This document shows positions 7,930 through 15,803 of a stretch of DNA of 20,247 nt, piece by piece. Below the pieces are notes generated by a model. The model searched no databases. It was not told where the DNA came from and saw only the letters and a program-made list of their open reading frames with translations. The stretch is taken from NCBI GenBank assembly GCA_964604565.1, contig CAZRZN010000053.1, positions 1 through 20,247 on the forward strand. The letters run 5' to 3'. The number at the start of each line of letters is the position of its first letter. Within the stretch, counting starts at the first letter, position 1. This stretch comes from CAZRZN01 sp964604565. GTDB lineage: Bacteria; Pseudomonadota; Alphaproteobacteria; Rhodobacterales; Rhodobacteraceae. Position numbers and translations under genes: made by a program.

Positions 7930-8620
7930 TGCGCTGCGCGTGCCGATGGACAATGGCGCCCTAAAGGCTGATTTTTCATTGGCCCAAGGGCGGCGGGTGG
8001 CGCTCCTTGGCCCATCCGGGGCCGGTAAATCGACGCTTCTGGATGCCATTGCAGGGTTTCGCATGGCGGAATCCGGAAGGATCATCTGGCAAGGTCAGGA
8101 TCTCACGCAGGTTCCACCCGAGAGCCGGCCCGTGTCGATCCTGTTTCAGGACAGTAACCTGTTTCCTCATCTCACCTTGGAACGCAACCTCGGCCTTGCG
8201 CTGCATCCGGACGGGCGACGGCCGGGTCAGGCAACGCGCACTCGAATCGAAGGGGCGCTTCGGCGTGTTGGACTGGAGGGGATGGCGGGGCGAAGACCCG
8301 GCACATTGTCCGGTGGTCAGCAGGGGCGCGCCGCCTTGGCACGGGTGTTGCTGATGGCCCGGCCCGTGATCCTGTTGGATGAACCCTTTGCCGCGCTGGG
8401 ACCCGCCCTGAAGGCGGAGATGTTGGATCTGGTGCGCGAAGTGGCTGACAGCCTCGCTGCTCTGGTTGTGATGGTGACGCATGACCCAAGGGATGCAGAG
8501 GCATTTTCCGATGAGGTGGTTCTGGTGGTGGACGGGGTCGCTGAGGCCCCTGTGGCGACGGCAGATTTCTTTGCCAAACCACCGGAAGAGTTTTCCAGAT
8601 ACATGGGCGCCCCGCGGTAA
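7916..8620 (+). CDS. thiQ: Thiamine ABC transporter, ATP-binding subunit
   Basis: The ATPase that powers thiamine import, attached to ThiP on the cytoplasmic face. In 234 residues it shows Walker A GPSGAGKST (32-40), Q-loop Q78, signature LSGGQ (131-135), Walker B VILLDE (151-156) and switch histidine H189. The D-loop, normally SALD, reads AALG (159-162): its aspartate is glycine. The chain is short, with no C-terminal regulatory domain, which is normal for ThiQ. The gene is third in the operon and overlaps thiP by 14 nt. A bidirectional terminator follows 32 nt after the stop. Confidence 0.94.
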   Translation: MLRLDALRVPMDNGALKADFSLAQGRRVALLGPSGAGKSTLLDAIAGFRMAESGRIIWQGQDLTQVPPESRPVSILFQDSNLFPHLTLERNLGLALHPDGRRPGQATRTRIEGALRRVGLEGMAGRRPGTLSGGQQGRAALARVLLMARPVILLDEPFAALGPALKAEMLDLVREVADSLAALVVMVTHDPRDAEAFSDEVVLVVDGVAEAPVATADFFAKPPEEFSRYMGAPR

Positions 8621-8652
8621 GAACGGGAGGCCAGCTTCCTCTCTGCACTAAA

Positions 8653-8678
8653 AAAGCCCCGCCAATTGGCGGGGCTTT
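8653..8678. terminator. Bidirectional terminator between thiQ and petC
   Basis: A perfect 26-bp palindrome: AAAGCCCCGCC, then AATT, then GGCGGGGCTTT. The GC-rich stem is flanked by A residues on one side and T residues on the other, so it works as an intrinsic terminator read from either strand. It ends the convergent thiBPQ (+) and petABC (-) operons. Confidence 0.9.
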
Positions 8679-8705
8679 CAAGTCATGTCCGGATGCAGCG
8701 AAGCG

Positions 8706-9482
8706 TCAGACCGTCGGTTTGCGCTTGATCGGCGCCCAGATCCGCTTGTTCACCAGATACAGAAGCACGGACAGCACCACGAGGAAGAAGACACCGGCAA
8801 AACCGGCCTGTTTGCGCTGCATCATCTTCGGTTCGGCGGTCCACATCAGGAATGCGGCAACGTCCTTTGACACATCCTCCAACGAGTTGCTGTGCCCGTC
8901 GTCATAGTCGACATCCTCACCATAAAGAGGCTGCGACATGGAGATCCAGCCCCCGGGGAAAGCCGTGTTCTCATACAGGATGGCCCCGGCCTCTTCCTTT
9001 GTCTCGCCGGTATAGCCCGTCATGAGCGAGGCGATGTATTCGGCCCCCCCCATTCCCTTGAAGAGCTGGTTGATCCCGAGCCCATAGGGGCCGTGGAACC
9101 CGGCGCGCGCCTTTGCCATCAAAGACAGGTCCGGTGCGTTTAGCGCAGTCACTTCAGGGAAATGATCTGTTGGCTTGGCGGTGCGGAAATCTTCGAGTTC
9201 ATCATCATAGACTTCGAAGTTTTCGGCATAGGCAATGACCTGTTCTTCGCTGTAGCCCAAGGCCTGAAGGTCGCGGATGGGGACATATTTCAGGCCGTGG
9301 CAGGCGGAACAAACCTGTGTATACACCTTCAGCCCACGCTGAAGCTGGTTCTGATCCCATGTGCCAAAGGGACCTTCGAACGAGAACTGGAAGTCCTCGA
9401 CGTGGCCGTCGCTGCCGGCGGCATGAGCGCCGCCAGCAAGACCGAGTGCCACGAAGGCCGCAAGGGTAAGTTTCTTGAACAT
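8706..9482 (-). CDS. petC: Cytochrome c1 of the bc1 complex
   Basis: The membrane-anchored haem subunit of ubiquinol-cytochrome c oxidoreductase, passing electrons from the Rieske centre to soluble or membrane cytochrome c. The 258-residue precursor has a Sec signal peptide of about 22 residues (ending GAHAA). The haem-binding motif is C58-S-A-C61-H62, and a MSQPLYGEDV segment supplies the methionine ligand. A single C-terminal anchor helix (about residues 230-248) is followed by a basic tail (KRIWAPIKRK). Length and order are standard for Rhodobacterales. The ATG at 9482 follows an AAGGA ribosome site; the open frame upstream reads into the petB-petC junction and is not conserved. It is third in petABC, 22 nt after petB. 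Confidence 0.96.
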   Translation of the reverse strand: MFKKLTLAAFVALGLAGGAHAAGSDGHVEDFQFSFEGPFGTWDQNQLQRGLKVYTQVCSACHGLKYVPIRDLQALGYSEEQVIAYAENFEVYDDELEDFRTAKPTDHFPEVTALNAPDLSLMAKARAGFHGPYGLGINQLFKGMGGAEYIASLMTGYTGETKEEAGAILYENTAFPGGWISMSQPLYGEDVDYDDGHSNSLEDVSKDVAAFLMWTAEPKMMQRKQAGFAGVFFLVVLSVLLYLVNKRIWAPIKRKPTV

Positions 9483-9504
9483 CACTTTTTCGGTCCTTCT
9501 CGTC

Positions 9505-10851
9505 TTATTCCGCCGGCGTCGGGGCAGGCGCGCCCTTGGCATCATCCTTCGGCGGGTAATGCGCGTCGAAGTCGGCTTCGATCGTGTCGGGCTGCGCAAG
9601 CGGCTTTTCGATGACACCCAGCAGCGGCAGGATCACCAGGAAGTAGGCGAACCAGTAGGCCGAGGCGACGAGCGACAGGCTGGCATATGGTTCCTCCGCG
9701 GGCATGGCACCAAGCCACATCAGCGCGAAGAAGTCGATGACCAGCAGCCAGAACCACCACTTGAACATGGGGCGATACCGGCCGGAGCGCACCGACGACG
9801 TGTCGAGCCACGGCGCCATCGCCATCACGATGATCGCGCCAAACATCGCCAGAACACCAAAGAACTTGGCGTCGATGATGCCGCCCGTGACGAAGGAGGC
9901 GAGTTGCACCAGCCAGACGTCAGAGGTGAAGGCGCGCAGGATCGCGTAGAACGGCAGGAAATACCATTCGGGCACGATGTGGGCGGGCGTCGCCAGCGGG
10001 TTGGCCTCGATGTAGTTGTCCGGGTGGCCAAGGTAGTTCGGCATGAAACCGACGATGGCAAAGAAGACCGCCATGATCAGTGCAAGCGCGAAGAGATCCT
10101 TGATCACGTAGTAGGGCCAGAACGGGACGGTGTCCTTTTCCGCTTCTGCCTTTGATCCGCGGCGCACTTCGACCCCGGTCGGGTTGTTGTTGCCCGTGGT
10201 GTGGAACGCCCAGATGTGAACGGCGACAAGGCCGGCGATCACGAAGGGCAGCAGGTAGTGCAGCGAGAAGAAGCGGTTGAGCGTGGCATTGTCGACAGCG
10301 GGTCCGCCGAGCAACCAAGTCTGGATCGGTTCGCCGATGAACGGAATAGCGCCGAACAGGCCGGTGATGACCGTTGCACCCCAGAAAGACATCTGACCCC
10401 AGGGCAATACATAGCCCATGAAGGCTGTGCCCATCATGCACAGGTAGATCAGCATGCCGATGATCCACGTCACCTCACGCGGCGCCTTGTAGGATCCGTA
10501 ATACAGGCCACGGAAAATATGCGCGTAGACAGCGACAAAGAACAACGACGCGCCGTTCTGGTGCAGGTAGCGCAGGAAATGGCCCCCGTTCACGTTCCGC
10601 ATGATGTGTTCGACGGAGGCAAAGGCCATGTCGGCATGCGGTGTGTAGTGCATCACTAGGATAACACCAGTGATGATCTGCAATACGAGGCAGAAGGTCA
10701 GAACGATGCCCCAGATCCACATCCAGTTGAGGTTCTTGGGCGTGGGAATCATGATCGTGTCGTAGAGCAGGCCAACGATGGGCAGCCGCGAATGCAGCCA
10801 CTTTTCGCCGCCGGTCTTGGGCTCGTAATGGTCGTGCGGAATTCCAGCCAT
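9505..10851 (-). CDS. petB: Cytochrome b of the bc1 complex
   Basis: The core membrane subunit that oxidises ubiquinol at the Qo site and reduces quinone at the Qi site. The 448-residue protein has eight predicted helices. The four histidines for the two b haems are H97, H111, H198 and H212, the same numbers as in Rhodobacter. The Qo-site PEWY motif is at 294-297. The C-terminus is rich in proline, alanine and acidic residues. The ATG at 10851 has AAGGAG seven nucleotides upstream, and this site overlaps the petA stop codon (11 nt between the genes), so translation is likely coupled. It is the full-length, unsplit cytochrome b typical of proteobacteria, not the split b6/subunit IV form. Confidence 0.97.
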   Translation of the reverse strand: MAGIPHDHYEPKTGGEKWLHSRLPIVGLLYDTIMIPTPKNLNWMWIWGIVLTFCLVLQIITGVILVMHYTPHADMAFASVEHIMRNVNGGHFLRYLHQNGASLFFVAVYAHIFRGLYYGSYKAPREVTWIIGMLIYLCMMGTAFMGYVLPWGQMSFWGATVITGLFGAIPFIGEPIQTWLLGGPAVDNATLNRFFSLHYLLPFVIAGLVAVHIWAFHTTGNNNPTGVEVRRGSKAEAEKDTVPFWPYYVIKDLFALALIMAVFFAIVGFMPNYLGHPDNYIEANPLATPAHIVPEWYFLPFYAILRAFTSDVWLVQLASFVTGGIIDAKFFGVLAMFGAIIVMAMAPWLDTSSVRSGRYRPMFKWWFWLLVIDFFALMWLGAMPAEEPYASLSLVASAYWFAYFLVILPLLGVIEKPLAQPDTIEADFDAHYPPKDDAKGAPAPTPAE

Positions 10852-10862
10852 TCTTTAGCTCC

Positions 10863-11456
10863 TTATCCCAGCAGGATTGTGCTGTCGTCGACCCATTCGG
10901 CGGGCGGGACGGGCAGGTTTTGGGGCGCGGGTCCTTTGCGGATGCGTCCGGCAAGATCATAGTGCGACCCGTGGCAGGGGCAAAACCAGCCCCCGAAGTC
11001 GCCGGCGTTGCCCAAGGGCACGCAGCCCAAGTGGGTGCAGACCCCCATCTGGACCATCCACGCCTCGGAGGGCTGCCCTTCGGGCGAGGTCAGCGTGCGG
11101 TTCGCGTCGGTGGCCGGCGCGGTCGGATCGGGCAGATTGGCGTTGCGTGCTGCCGGGTCGATGACAGACTCGCCTGCGGAGAACCGTTCATCCTGTTCGG
11201 CCGCCGCCTGAATCTCTTCTTCCGTGCGATGACGGATGAACACCGGCTTTCCCAGCCATTTGACCGTGATCTGTGTGCCCGGCGATACGCCCGACACATC
11301 CACCCGGATGGTGGAAAGTGCGCGCACATCCGCCGAAGGGTTCATCTGGTTGATCAGTGGCCATACGGCAGCGCCGGTCGTCACGACCCCTGCGCCTCCT
11401 GCGGCGTAGTACAGAAAGTCTCTTCTGGTGCCTTCGTGGTCTTCTGCGTGGGACAC
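10863..11456 (-). CDS. petA: Rieske iron-sulfur protein of the bc1 complex
   Basis: Carries the 2Fe-2S cluster that takes one electron from ubiquinol and shuttles it to cytochrome c1. The cluster motifs are C140-THLG-C145 (with H142) and C159-P-C161-H162-G-S. The N-terminus has a twin-arginine signature (R11-R12-D-F-L) before the single anchor helix, so the folded protein is exported by Tat and stays anchored. I take the GTG at 11456 as the start: the resulting MSHAEDHEGTRRDFLYY opening matches Rhodobacter Rieske proteins, and GGAG lies eight nucleotides upstream. An ATG 16 codons further upstream is possible but less likely. The product is 197 residues, a little longer than Rhodobacter's, with extra residues at about 105-130. 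It is first in petABC. Confidence 0.95.
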   Translation of the reverse strand: MSHAEDHEGTRRDFLYYAAGGAGVVTTGAAVWPLINQMNPSADVRALSTIRVDVSGVSPGTQITVKWLGKPVFIRHRTEEEIQAAAEQDERFSAGESVIDPAARNANLPDPTAPATDANRTLTSPEGQPSEAWMVQMGVCTHLGCVPLGNAGDFGGWFCPCHGSHYDLAGRIRKGPAPQNLPVPPAEWVDDSTILLG

Positions 11457-11622
11457 GAGGTTCGCTCCGTTGCTGTGCGGGGTGAGACCCGCGGTAAAAC
11501 CCATGGTTTTCCGGAATCTTGCAAGACCCCGGATCCGCTCTGACAAGCTACTTAGCGGGGACCCCTTGAGTGGTAAAGGATGCAAAAGCCGCACAGGTGA
11601 CGCTCGCGCGAATCTGTCGCGG

Positions 11623-11658
11623 TTGAATCTGGCTTTGCCGAGTGCTTATGTAAGCGCT
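11623..11658 (+). promoter_or_regulatory. Candidate promoter with overlapping inverted repeat, upstream of the beta-barrel gene
   Basis: TTGAAT at 11623-11628 and TATGTA at 11647-11652 are 18 nt apart and could be -35 and -10 elements. The imperfect palindrome AGTGCTTATGTAAGCGCT (11641-11658) covers the -10 element. The predicted transcript start lies just before the GGAG ribosome site at 11666-11669. Both elements are only moderate matches. Confidence 0.3.
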
Positions 11659-11676
11659 CAGGCTTGGAGTTGCGTG

Positions 11677-12330
11677 ATGCGACGTTTGATTTTGGTTTTG
11701 ACCGCCCTTCTGTCCATGGCCGCCCCCGCGGCTGCCGAGATGGAACTTTCCATCTACACGGGTTGGCAGACCTTGCCGCACAGCCGTGCGTCGGGCACGT
11801 ATCCGGGTGGCGGCTCCTACGATGCGCTGATCGGCTGGGATGGCAACTCCTTCGAGATGCCCCCCTACTACGGGGTGCGCGGCACTCTTTGGCGCAGCAA
11901 CAACCTCGGCTTTGGCGTGGAATTCACGCATACAAAGGCCTACGCGCCGGATGATGAGCGCGCCGCCCTTGGATTTTCCAAAATGGAATTCACGGATGGC
12001 CACAACATCCTGACCTTGAACGTCATGAAACGCTGGCCGGAGAAATGGGCCAACATGACGCCCTATGTTGGCGGTGGCCTCGGGCTGGCAATCCCTCATG
12101 TCGACGTGACCCACACGGGGACGGGGGCGCGGACATTCGGGTATCAGGTGACGGGGCCAGCGATGCGCGTGACCGCCGGTGTCGATTATCCGATCAGCGA
12201 CCGCTATTCGGTTTTCGGAGAGTATCAGTTCACCTATTCCAGCAATGACGTCGATCTGGACGGTGGTGGCAGCATGAAAACCGATCTCAAGACCAACGCG
12301 CTGAACATCGGTCTGTCTCTCAAGTTCTGA
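11677..12330 (+). CDS. Outer-membrane beta-barrel protein, possibly lipid A oxidase-like
   Basis: A 217-residue precursor with a Sec signal peptide (MRRLILVLTALLSMAAPAAA). An alternating-residue beta-barrel follows, ending in the phenylalanine that most outer-membrane proteins carry (SLKF). Barrel strands alternate with glycine-rich turns (YVGGGLGLAIPHV, SVFGEYQFTYSS). The protein resembles sequences often labelled outer membrane beta-barrel or lipid A oxidase (LpxQ-like) in Rhizobiales and Rhodobacterales. That similarity is from memory, and I cannot confirm an enzymatic role. I chose the ATG at 11677 because GGAG lies seven nucleotides upstream and the signal peptide starts there; the frame is open much further upstream but antisense to petA. 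It is divergent from petA across 220 nt. Confidence 0.8.
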   Translation: MRRLILVLTALLSMAAPAAAEMELSIYTGWQTLPHSRASGTYPGGGSYDALIGWDGNSFEMPPYYGVRGTLWRSNNLGFGVEFTHTKAYAPDDERAALGFSKMEFTDGHNILTLNVMKRWPEKWANMTPYVGGGLGLAIPHVDVTHTGTGARTFGYQVTGPAMRVTAGVDYPISDRYSVFGEYQFTYSSNDVDLDGGGSMKTDLKTNALNIGLSLKF

Positions 12331-12440
12331 ACGACTGGCGATTCGGGAGCAAGGCGGGGCGCAACCGATGAGGCGCCCTGAAGAACCCCGGCGCATGAGC
12401 GTCAGTCCTGCGGGCATGGCCGCGTTGTGAGGGCCAGTTG

Positions 12441-13313
12441 GTGAAGATTGCATTCACACTCGATGATCTGCCCCTCTGGCCTCAATCCTATCCGCCAAAG
12501 GGCTACACTGCCGCGGGCATTGTGCGGGCGATTTCAGGCGCCTTGCGCGAACATGGAATCGCCGGCGTGTATTCGTTTTCCAATTCCTGGCCCCTGGATC
12601 CTCATCCCGAAATGGCGCGGATCCTTGATGACTGGGTCGCCGAAGGGCATCACGTGGCGAACCATACACATTCCCATCTGCAATTGCCGGATGTGACGGC
12701 CGACACCTTCATCGCGGATATCGACAAGGCGCAAGAGCGGCTGGCGCCCTGGATGACGAAGGCGCCGCTGCAACTTTTCCGGCATCCTCTGTGCCATTGG
12801 GGGGAAACGGCTGAGAAACTGTTGGCGGTCAATCGGCATCTGCGCATGTCGGGGCTGACACCGGTCGATGTCACGTCCTGGTCCTATGAATGGACGTGGA
12901 ACCGCGCCTATCGGAATGCGCTGGAGGCAGACGACAAGACCGCACAGAAGTTCCTGCGCGACAGCTTTCTTGATTTTTCATTGGCTCAGCTGCGTCACGA
13001 CATGGAAACCAATGCCGATTGGTTCGGATCGCAGGGCGTGGGGATCGCTCTGGGGCACAATGTGCCGTTTTTTGCAGATATCGCGTCAGAATATTTTGGC
13101 CATCTGATTGCTGCCGGGGTGCAATTCGTCCCTTTGCAAGAGGCATTGACCGGTCGCCAGCAAGAGGCTGTCGGTTCGGTCGTTTCCGCGGATTTCCTGG
13201 TCCTTCAGCAGAAACTGGCCAAGGCTGCCGGACGTCCTGTGGAGCAGTTTCCGCCGGGGTATGCCGCCCTTCATGCGCGTATCGTCGACATGGCAAGGGG
13301 TCAGACGGGCTGA
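12441..13313 (+). CDS. Polysaccharide deacetylase (NodB-fold) family protein
   Basis: A 290-residue protein with the NodB-homology motifs near its N-terminus: FTLDDLP gives the catalytic and metal aspartates (D8, D9), and NHTHSHL gives the metal histidines H75 and H79. FRHP at about 113-116 stands where the third motif usually has FRPP. The family removes N- or O-acetyl groups from glycans such as peptidoglycan or chitooligosaccharides. I see no signal peptide, so the enzyme is probably cytoplasmic, and its substrate is unknown. The start is the GTG at 12441, with GAGGG seven nucleotides upstream; a TTG one codon earlier is less likely. It lies 110 nt after the beta-barrel gene on the same strand. 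Its stop codon falls inside a hairpin. Confidence 0.83.
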   Translation: MKIAFTLDDLPLWPQSYPPKGYTAAGIVRAISGALREHGIAGVYSFSNSWPLDPHPEMARILDDWVAEGHHVANHTHSHLQLPDVTADTFIADIDKAQERLAPWMTKAPLQLFRHPLCHWGETAEKLLAVNRHLRMSGLTPVDVTSWSYEWTWNRAYRNALEADDKTAQKFLRDSFLDFSLAQLRHDMETNADWFGSQGVGIALGHNVPFFADIASEYFGHLIAAGVQFVPLQEALTGRQQEAVGSVVSADFLVLQQKLAKAAGRPVEQFPPGYAALHARIVDMARGQTG

Positions 13314-13318
13314 CCCCT
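13296..13318. terminator. Hairpin overlapping the deacetylase stop codon
   Basis: AGGGGTCAG (13296-13304) pairs perfectly with CTGACCCCT (13310-13318) over a 5-nt loop. The stop codon at 13311-13313 lies in the stem. There is no proper T run afterwards, so it may be a weak terminator or an mRNA-end stabiliser between convergent genes. Confidence 0.4.
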
Positions 13319-13348
13319 GTTCCCGGAAGATCGTTGCGCTTCCGCCAG

Positions 13349-13957
13349 TCAGCCCTTGGGCGCCGTCGCGATCATCGACTCGCGTTGGGAAAACCCCGTG
13401 TACCAGGCCGCCAGCGCATCGCGGCCCGTCCGCCACGAGCGGGCGTCGTGCCGGAAATCCAGATATCCCAAGGCGCAGCCAACAGCGATATGACCCATGT
13501 CCATGCGTCCGTGCAGATGGCTCATCCACCGCGTGCCCAAGGCGTCCAGCGCGCGAGAGACCTTGGCCCATTGCCCTTCGATCCATTCCATCGACACTTT
13601 CTCCGGCGGGCGAAACCGCTCTTCGTAGATGATCAGAACGGCGGCATCCATGATCGCGTCGCCTGTCGCCTCAAGCGTCAGCGTGTCCCAGATGCGATTT
13701 TCCGGATACAGCCCGCCCGACGCGCGATCATCGAGAAAGCGGCAGATCACGCGGCTGTCGTAAAGGGTTGGCCCGTTGGTGCGCATGAGCGCCGGGATCT
13801 TGCCCAGCGGATTCGCCGAGATCAGCGAGGCATCGGGCGTCACGGGCGTCGTGGTGACCGGAACCAGTTCCACGTCATCGGTCTGTCCTGTTTCATGCAG
13901 GGTCACAACAACCTTTCGAACATAGGGCGAGGCAGGAGATTGGAGCAGTTGCATCAT
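13349..13957 (-). CDS. Glutathione S-transferase family protein
   Basis: A 202-residue protein with the two-domain GST layout. The N-terminal thioredoxin fold (about 1-78) has the SPASPYVRKV opening, ANPLGKIPAL with the cis-proline, and DSRVICRFLD as the glutathione-contacting loop (usually ES, here DS). An all-helical domain follows, with the GHIAVGCALGYLDFR segment resembling the conserved helix-6 region. The family joins glutathione to electrophiles or acts as a reductase or isomerase; the particular activity cannot be told. Two ATG codons stand side by side (13957 and 13954); GAGGA lies closer to the usual distance from the second. The gene is 66 nt downstream of xerC on the same strand and may be co-transcribed. 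Confidence 0.87.
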   Translation of the reverse strand: MMQLLQSPASPYVRKVVVTLHETGQTDDVELVPVTTTPVTPDASLISANPLGKIPALMRTNGPTLYDSRVICRFLDDRASGGLYPENRIWDTLTLEATGDAIMDAAVLIIYEERFRPPEKVSMEWIEGQWAKVSRALDALGTRWMSHLHGRMDMGHIAVGCALGYLDFRHDARSWRTGRDALAAWYTGFSQRESMIATAPKG

Positions 13958-14023
13958 TGGTTCCTCATGGTGAAGCGGGCGAATCGGCCTGAAGCGAACA
14001 TAGAACAGACCCTGCGCGGCAGG

Positions 14024-14947
14024 TCACGCCTTGGGATGCGTGGCCTCGTAGACCTTCATCAGATGGACTTCGTCCACGGCAGTGTAGGCCTGTGTGGTCG
14101 AGAGCGAGGCATGGCCCAGCAATTCCTGTATGGCGCGAAGATCACCCCCGGCAGCAAGCAGATGGGTGGCAAAACTGTGGCGCATGGCATGTGGCGTGGC
14201 GGTCGCCGGCAGCCCCAGTTGCATACGGGCCTGTTCCGTCACCTTGGCAACCAGCCGAGGGTTCAATGGTCCGCCACGAGCGCCGCGAAACAGGGCCATG
14301 TTCGGCGCGATGGCGTGCGGGCAGAGCCGAAGATAAGTGTCGACCGCCTTGCGGGCGATGGGCAGCACCGGAACGATCCGTTCCTTGCCGCCCTTGCCAA
14401 GGATGCGCAGACTGGACCCAAGGGGCAGATCGCGTCCGGTGAGGCCCAGTGCCTCTGATATGCGCAGTCCGCATCCGTAAAGCAGCGTGATCACCGCAGC
14501 ATCCCGCGCGCCCTGCCATGAGGTTCCCGATTGCAGTTCGACCGTCCCGATCATGGCCTTGGCGGCCTCTTCTGACAGGGGGCGGGGCAGTTTCTTTTGA
14601 AATTTCGGGGGGCGGGCCGAAAGCACGGCAGTCGGCTCATATCCCTCACGCTGCGCGAGCCATCGGTAAAAGCTTTTCACCGCCGAGAGCTTTCGCGCGA
14701 TGGAGCGGGCCCCGACATCATCGCGCCGCAGGTGCGCCATCCAGGACCGCATGTCCGTGGTCGTCACGCGGGCAAGCGGTGCTAGACCCTGCGCTTCGGC
14801 ATGATGGGCCGTCAGAAAAGCGATGAAGTCGAGGACATCGCCGCGATACGCGGTCAGCGTATTTGCGGAGGCGCCATCAAGCGCCTTTATCCCCTCGAGC
14901 CAATTGGCAAGCGCGTCACGTGCGGCAGGCGAAATTTCAAGGGTCAT
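14024..14947 (-). CDS. xerC: Tyrosine recombinase XerC
   Basis: With XerD, resolves chromosome dimers at dif during cell division. The 307-residue protein has the N-terminal SAM-like DNA-binding domain (about 10-100) and the catalytic domain. The active residues are all present: R162 (GCGLRISEAL), K185 (LGKGGKER), H253 and R256 (HAMRHSFATHLL), H279 (LLGHASLSTT) and nucleophile Y288 (TQAYT). The choice of XerC over XerD or a phage integrase rests on length and on the adjacent DUF484 gene, an arrangement conserved with xerC in many proteobacteria. No attachment site or phage gene is near. The ATG at 14947 lacks a clear ribosome site. It ends 66 nt before the GST-like gene. Confidence 0.92.
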   Translation of the reverse strand: MTLEISPAARDALANWLEGIKALDGASANTLTAYRGDVLDFIAFLTAHHAEAQGLAPLARVTTTDMRSWMAHLRRDDVGARSIARKLSAVKSFYRWLAQREGYEPTAVLSARPPKFQKKLPRPLSEEAAKAMIGTVELQSGTSWQGARDAAVITLLYGCGLRISEALGLTGRDLPLGSSLRILGKGGKERIVPVLPIARKAVDTYLRLCPHAIAPNMALFRGARGGPLNPRLVAKVTEQARMQLGLPATATPHAMRHSFATHLLAAGGDLRAIQELLGHASLSTTQAYTAVDEVHLMKVYEATHPKA

Positions 14948-15095
14948 GGCGCAACGCTTTCACGGCTGGTTTCCATGTGCCGGATGCTGCCCTGCCGTCG
15001 ATGCGCTGCCTGTCGCGCTGCGCATGCCTTGTGGAACCGATGCAGGGGCCGTTTCCTGTGCCCGCGTATCAGTGTCACGGCAGCGGAGCATGAGG

Positions 15096-15803
15096 TTACG
15101 CCAGCCATCTCCGCATGGCCCGTTCAAAGACGCCACCGAAAAAGGTGAGCAAATCCGTGCCTTGTTGCGGTGTGAACTGATGCGGATCTTCGGACCCCAT
15201 GACCAGCAGTCCGGGCAGGCGGCCCGGGCCGAAATCCAGCCGCAGACAAGCCTCTGAGCGGATCAAGTCGGCGCGGTCGCCGTAGATCACATCGCTGCCT
15301 TCGTGCACCTGACGCAGGGTGACCGGACGTTGGGGCGCCCCGCGCCCCTCACCTACATAGGTTTCGACAAAACCGGGCTCTGCCACGGACAGCACATCGC
15401 CAAGCCGGCGGATCACCGGATCGTCCTCTTCCTGCACCGTCTCCAAGACCAGCCGGATCATGTCGACGCGCAGGATCTGCGCCACCTCACCGCCGAGGTC
15501 GTGCAGAAAGGGTTCAAACTCCACCGGGTCCAACATCCGCAGGACAGCGCGGTGAATCTGATTGGTCCCGGCAAGGTTTTCATAGGCCGCTGCGATCACG
15601 CTGCGATGGGTGTCTTCCAACCGGTCGAGCCGGGTTTCCAGCCGTTCCATCGCGATGCCCCGCAGGTCGATGATGTTGCCCCCCATCGCCTTCTCGTTCG
15701 CGGCGATCAACGCCTGCATCAGATCCTTGTCGTCCAGAATCATGTCGGGTCGGGAAATGATGGAATCGCGAAGCGACTCTTCGATACGCCGGGTGCTGTT
15801 CAT
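15096..15803 (-). CDS. DUF484 family protein
   Basis: A 235-residue cytoplasmic protein of the DUF484 family, whose members usually sit next to xerC. The N-terminal helical stretch (RIEESLRDSIISRPDMILDDKDLMQALI) is typical. A coiled region follows (MERLETRLDRLEDTH). The C-terminal half resembles a GAF-like domain (about 90-230). The biochemical role of the family is not established as far as I know. I chose the ATG at 15803, which has AGGA upstream and gives the conserved opening. The frame is open to an ATG at 15956, adding 51 low-complexity residues with no ribosome site; that extension is probably not translated but cannot be excluded. xerC starts 148 nt downstream; that gap shows no recognisable element. 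Confidence 0.85.
   Translation of the reverse strand: MNSTRRIEESLRDSIISRPDMILDDKDLMQALIAANEKAMGGNIIDLRGIAMERLETRLDRLEDTHRSVIAAAYENLAGTNQIHRAVLRMLDPVEFEPFLHDLGGEVAQILRVDMIRLVLETVQEEDDPVIRRLGDVLSVAEPGFVETYVGEGRGAPQRPVTLRQVHEGSDVIYGDRADLIRSEACLRLDFGPGRLPGLLVMGSEDPHQFTPQQGTDLLTFFGGVFERAMRRWLA

Noticed and set aside
11516..11546. Minus-strand promoter for petA (TTGTCA with CAAGAT)
   Set aside because: The spacer would be 19 nt and the -10 element matches only three of six bases; too weak to list as a feature.
13019..14458. Long plus-strand open frame of 479 codons
   Set aside because: It runs through the end of the deacetylase gene and antisense to the GST and xerC genes; the arginine-rich translation is a shadow.
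14024..14947. Tyrosine recombinase as a phage or island integrase
   Set aside because: Length, sequence and DUF484 neighbour fit chromosomal XerC; no tRNA, att repeats or phage genes are present.
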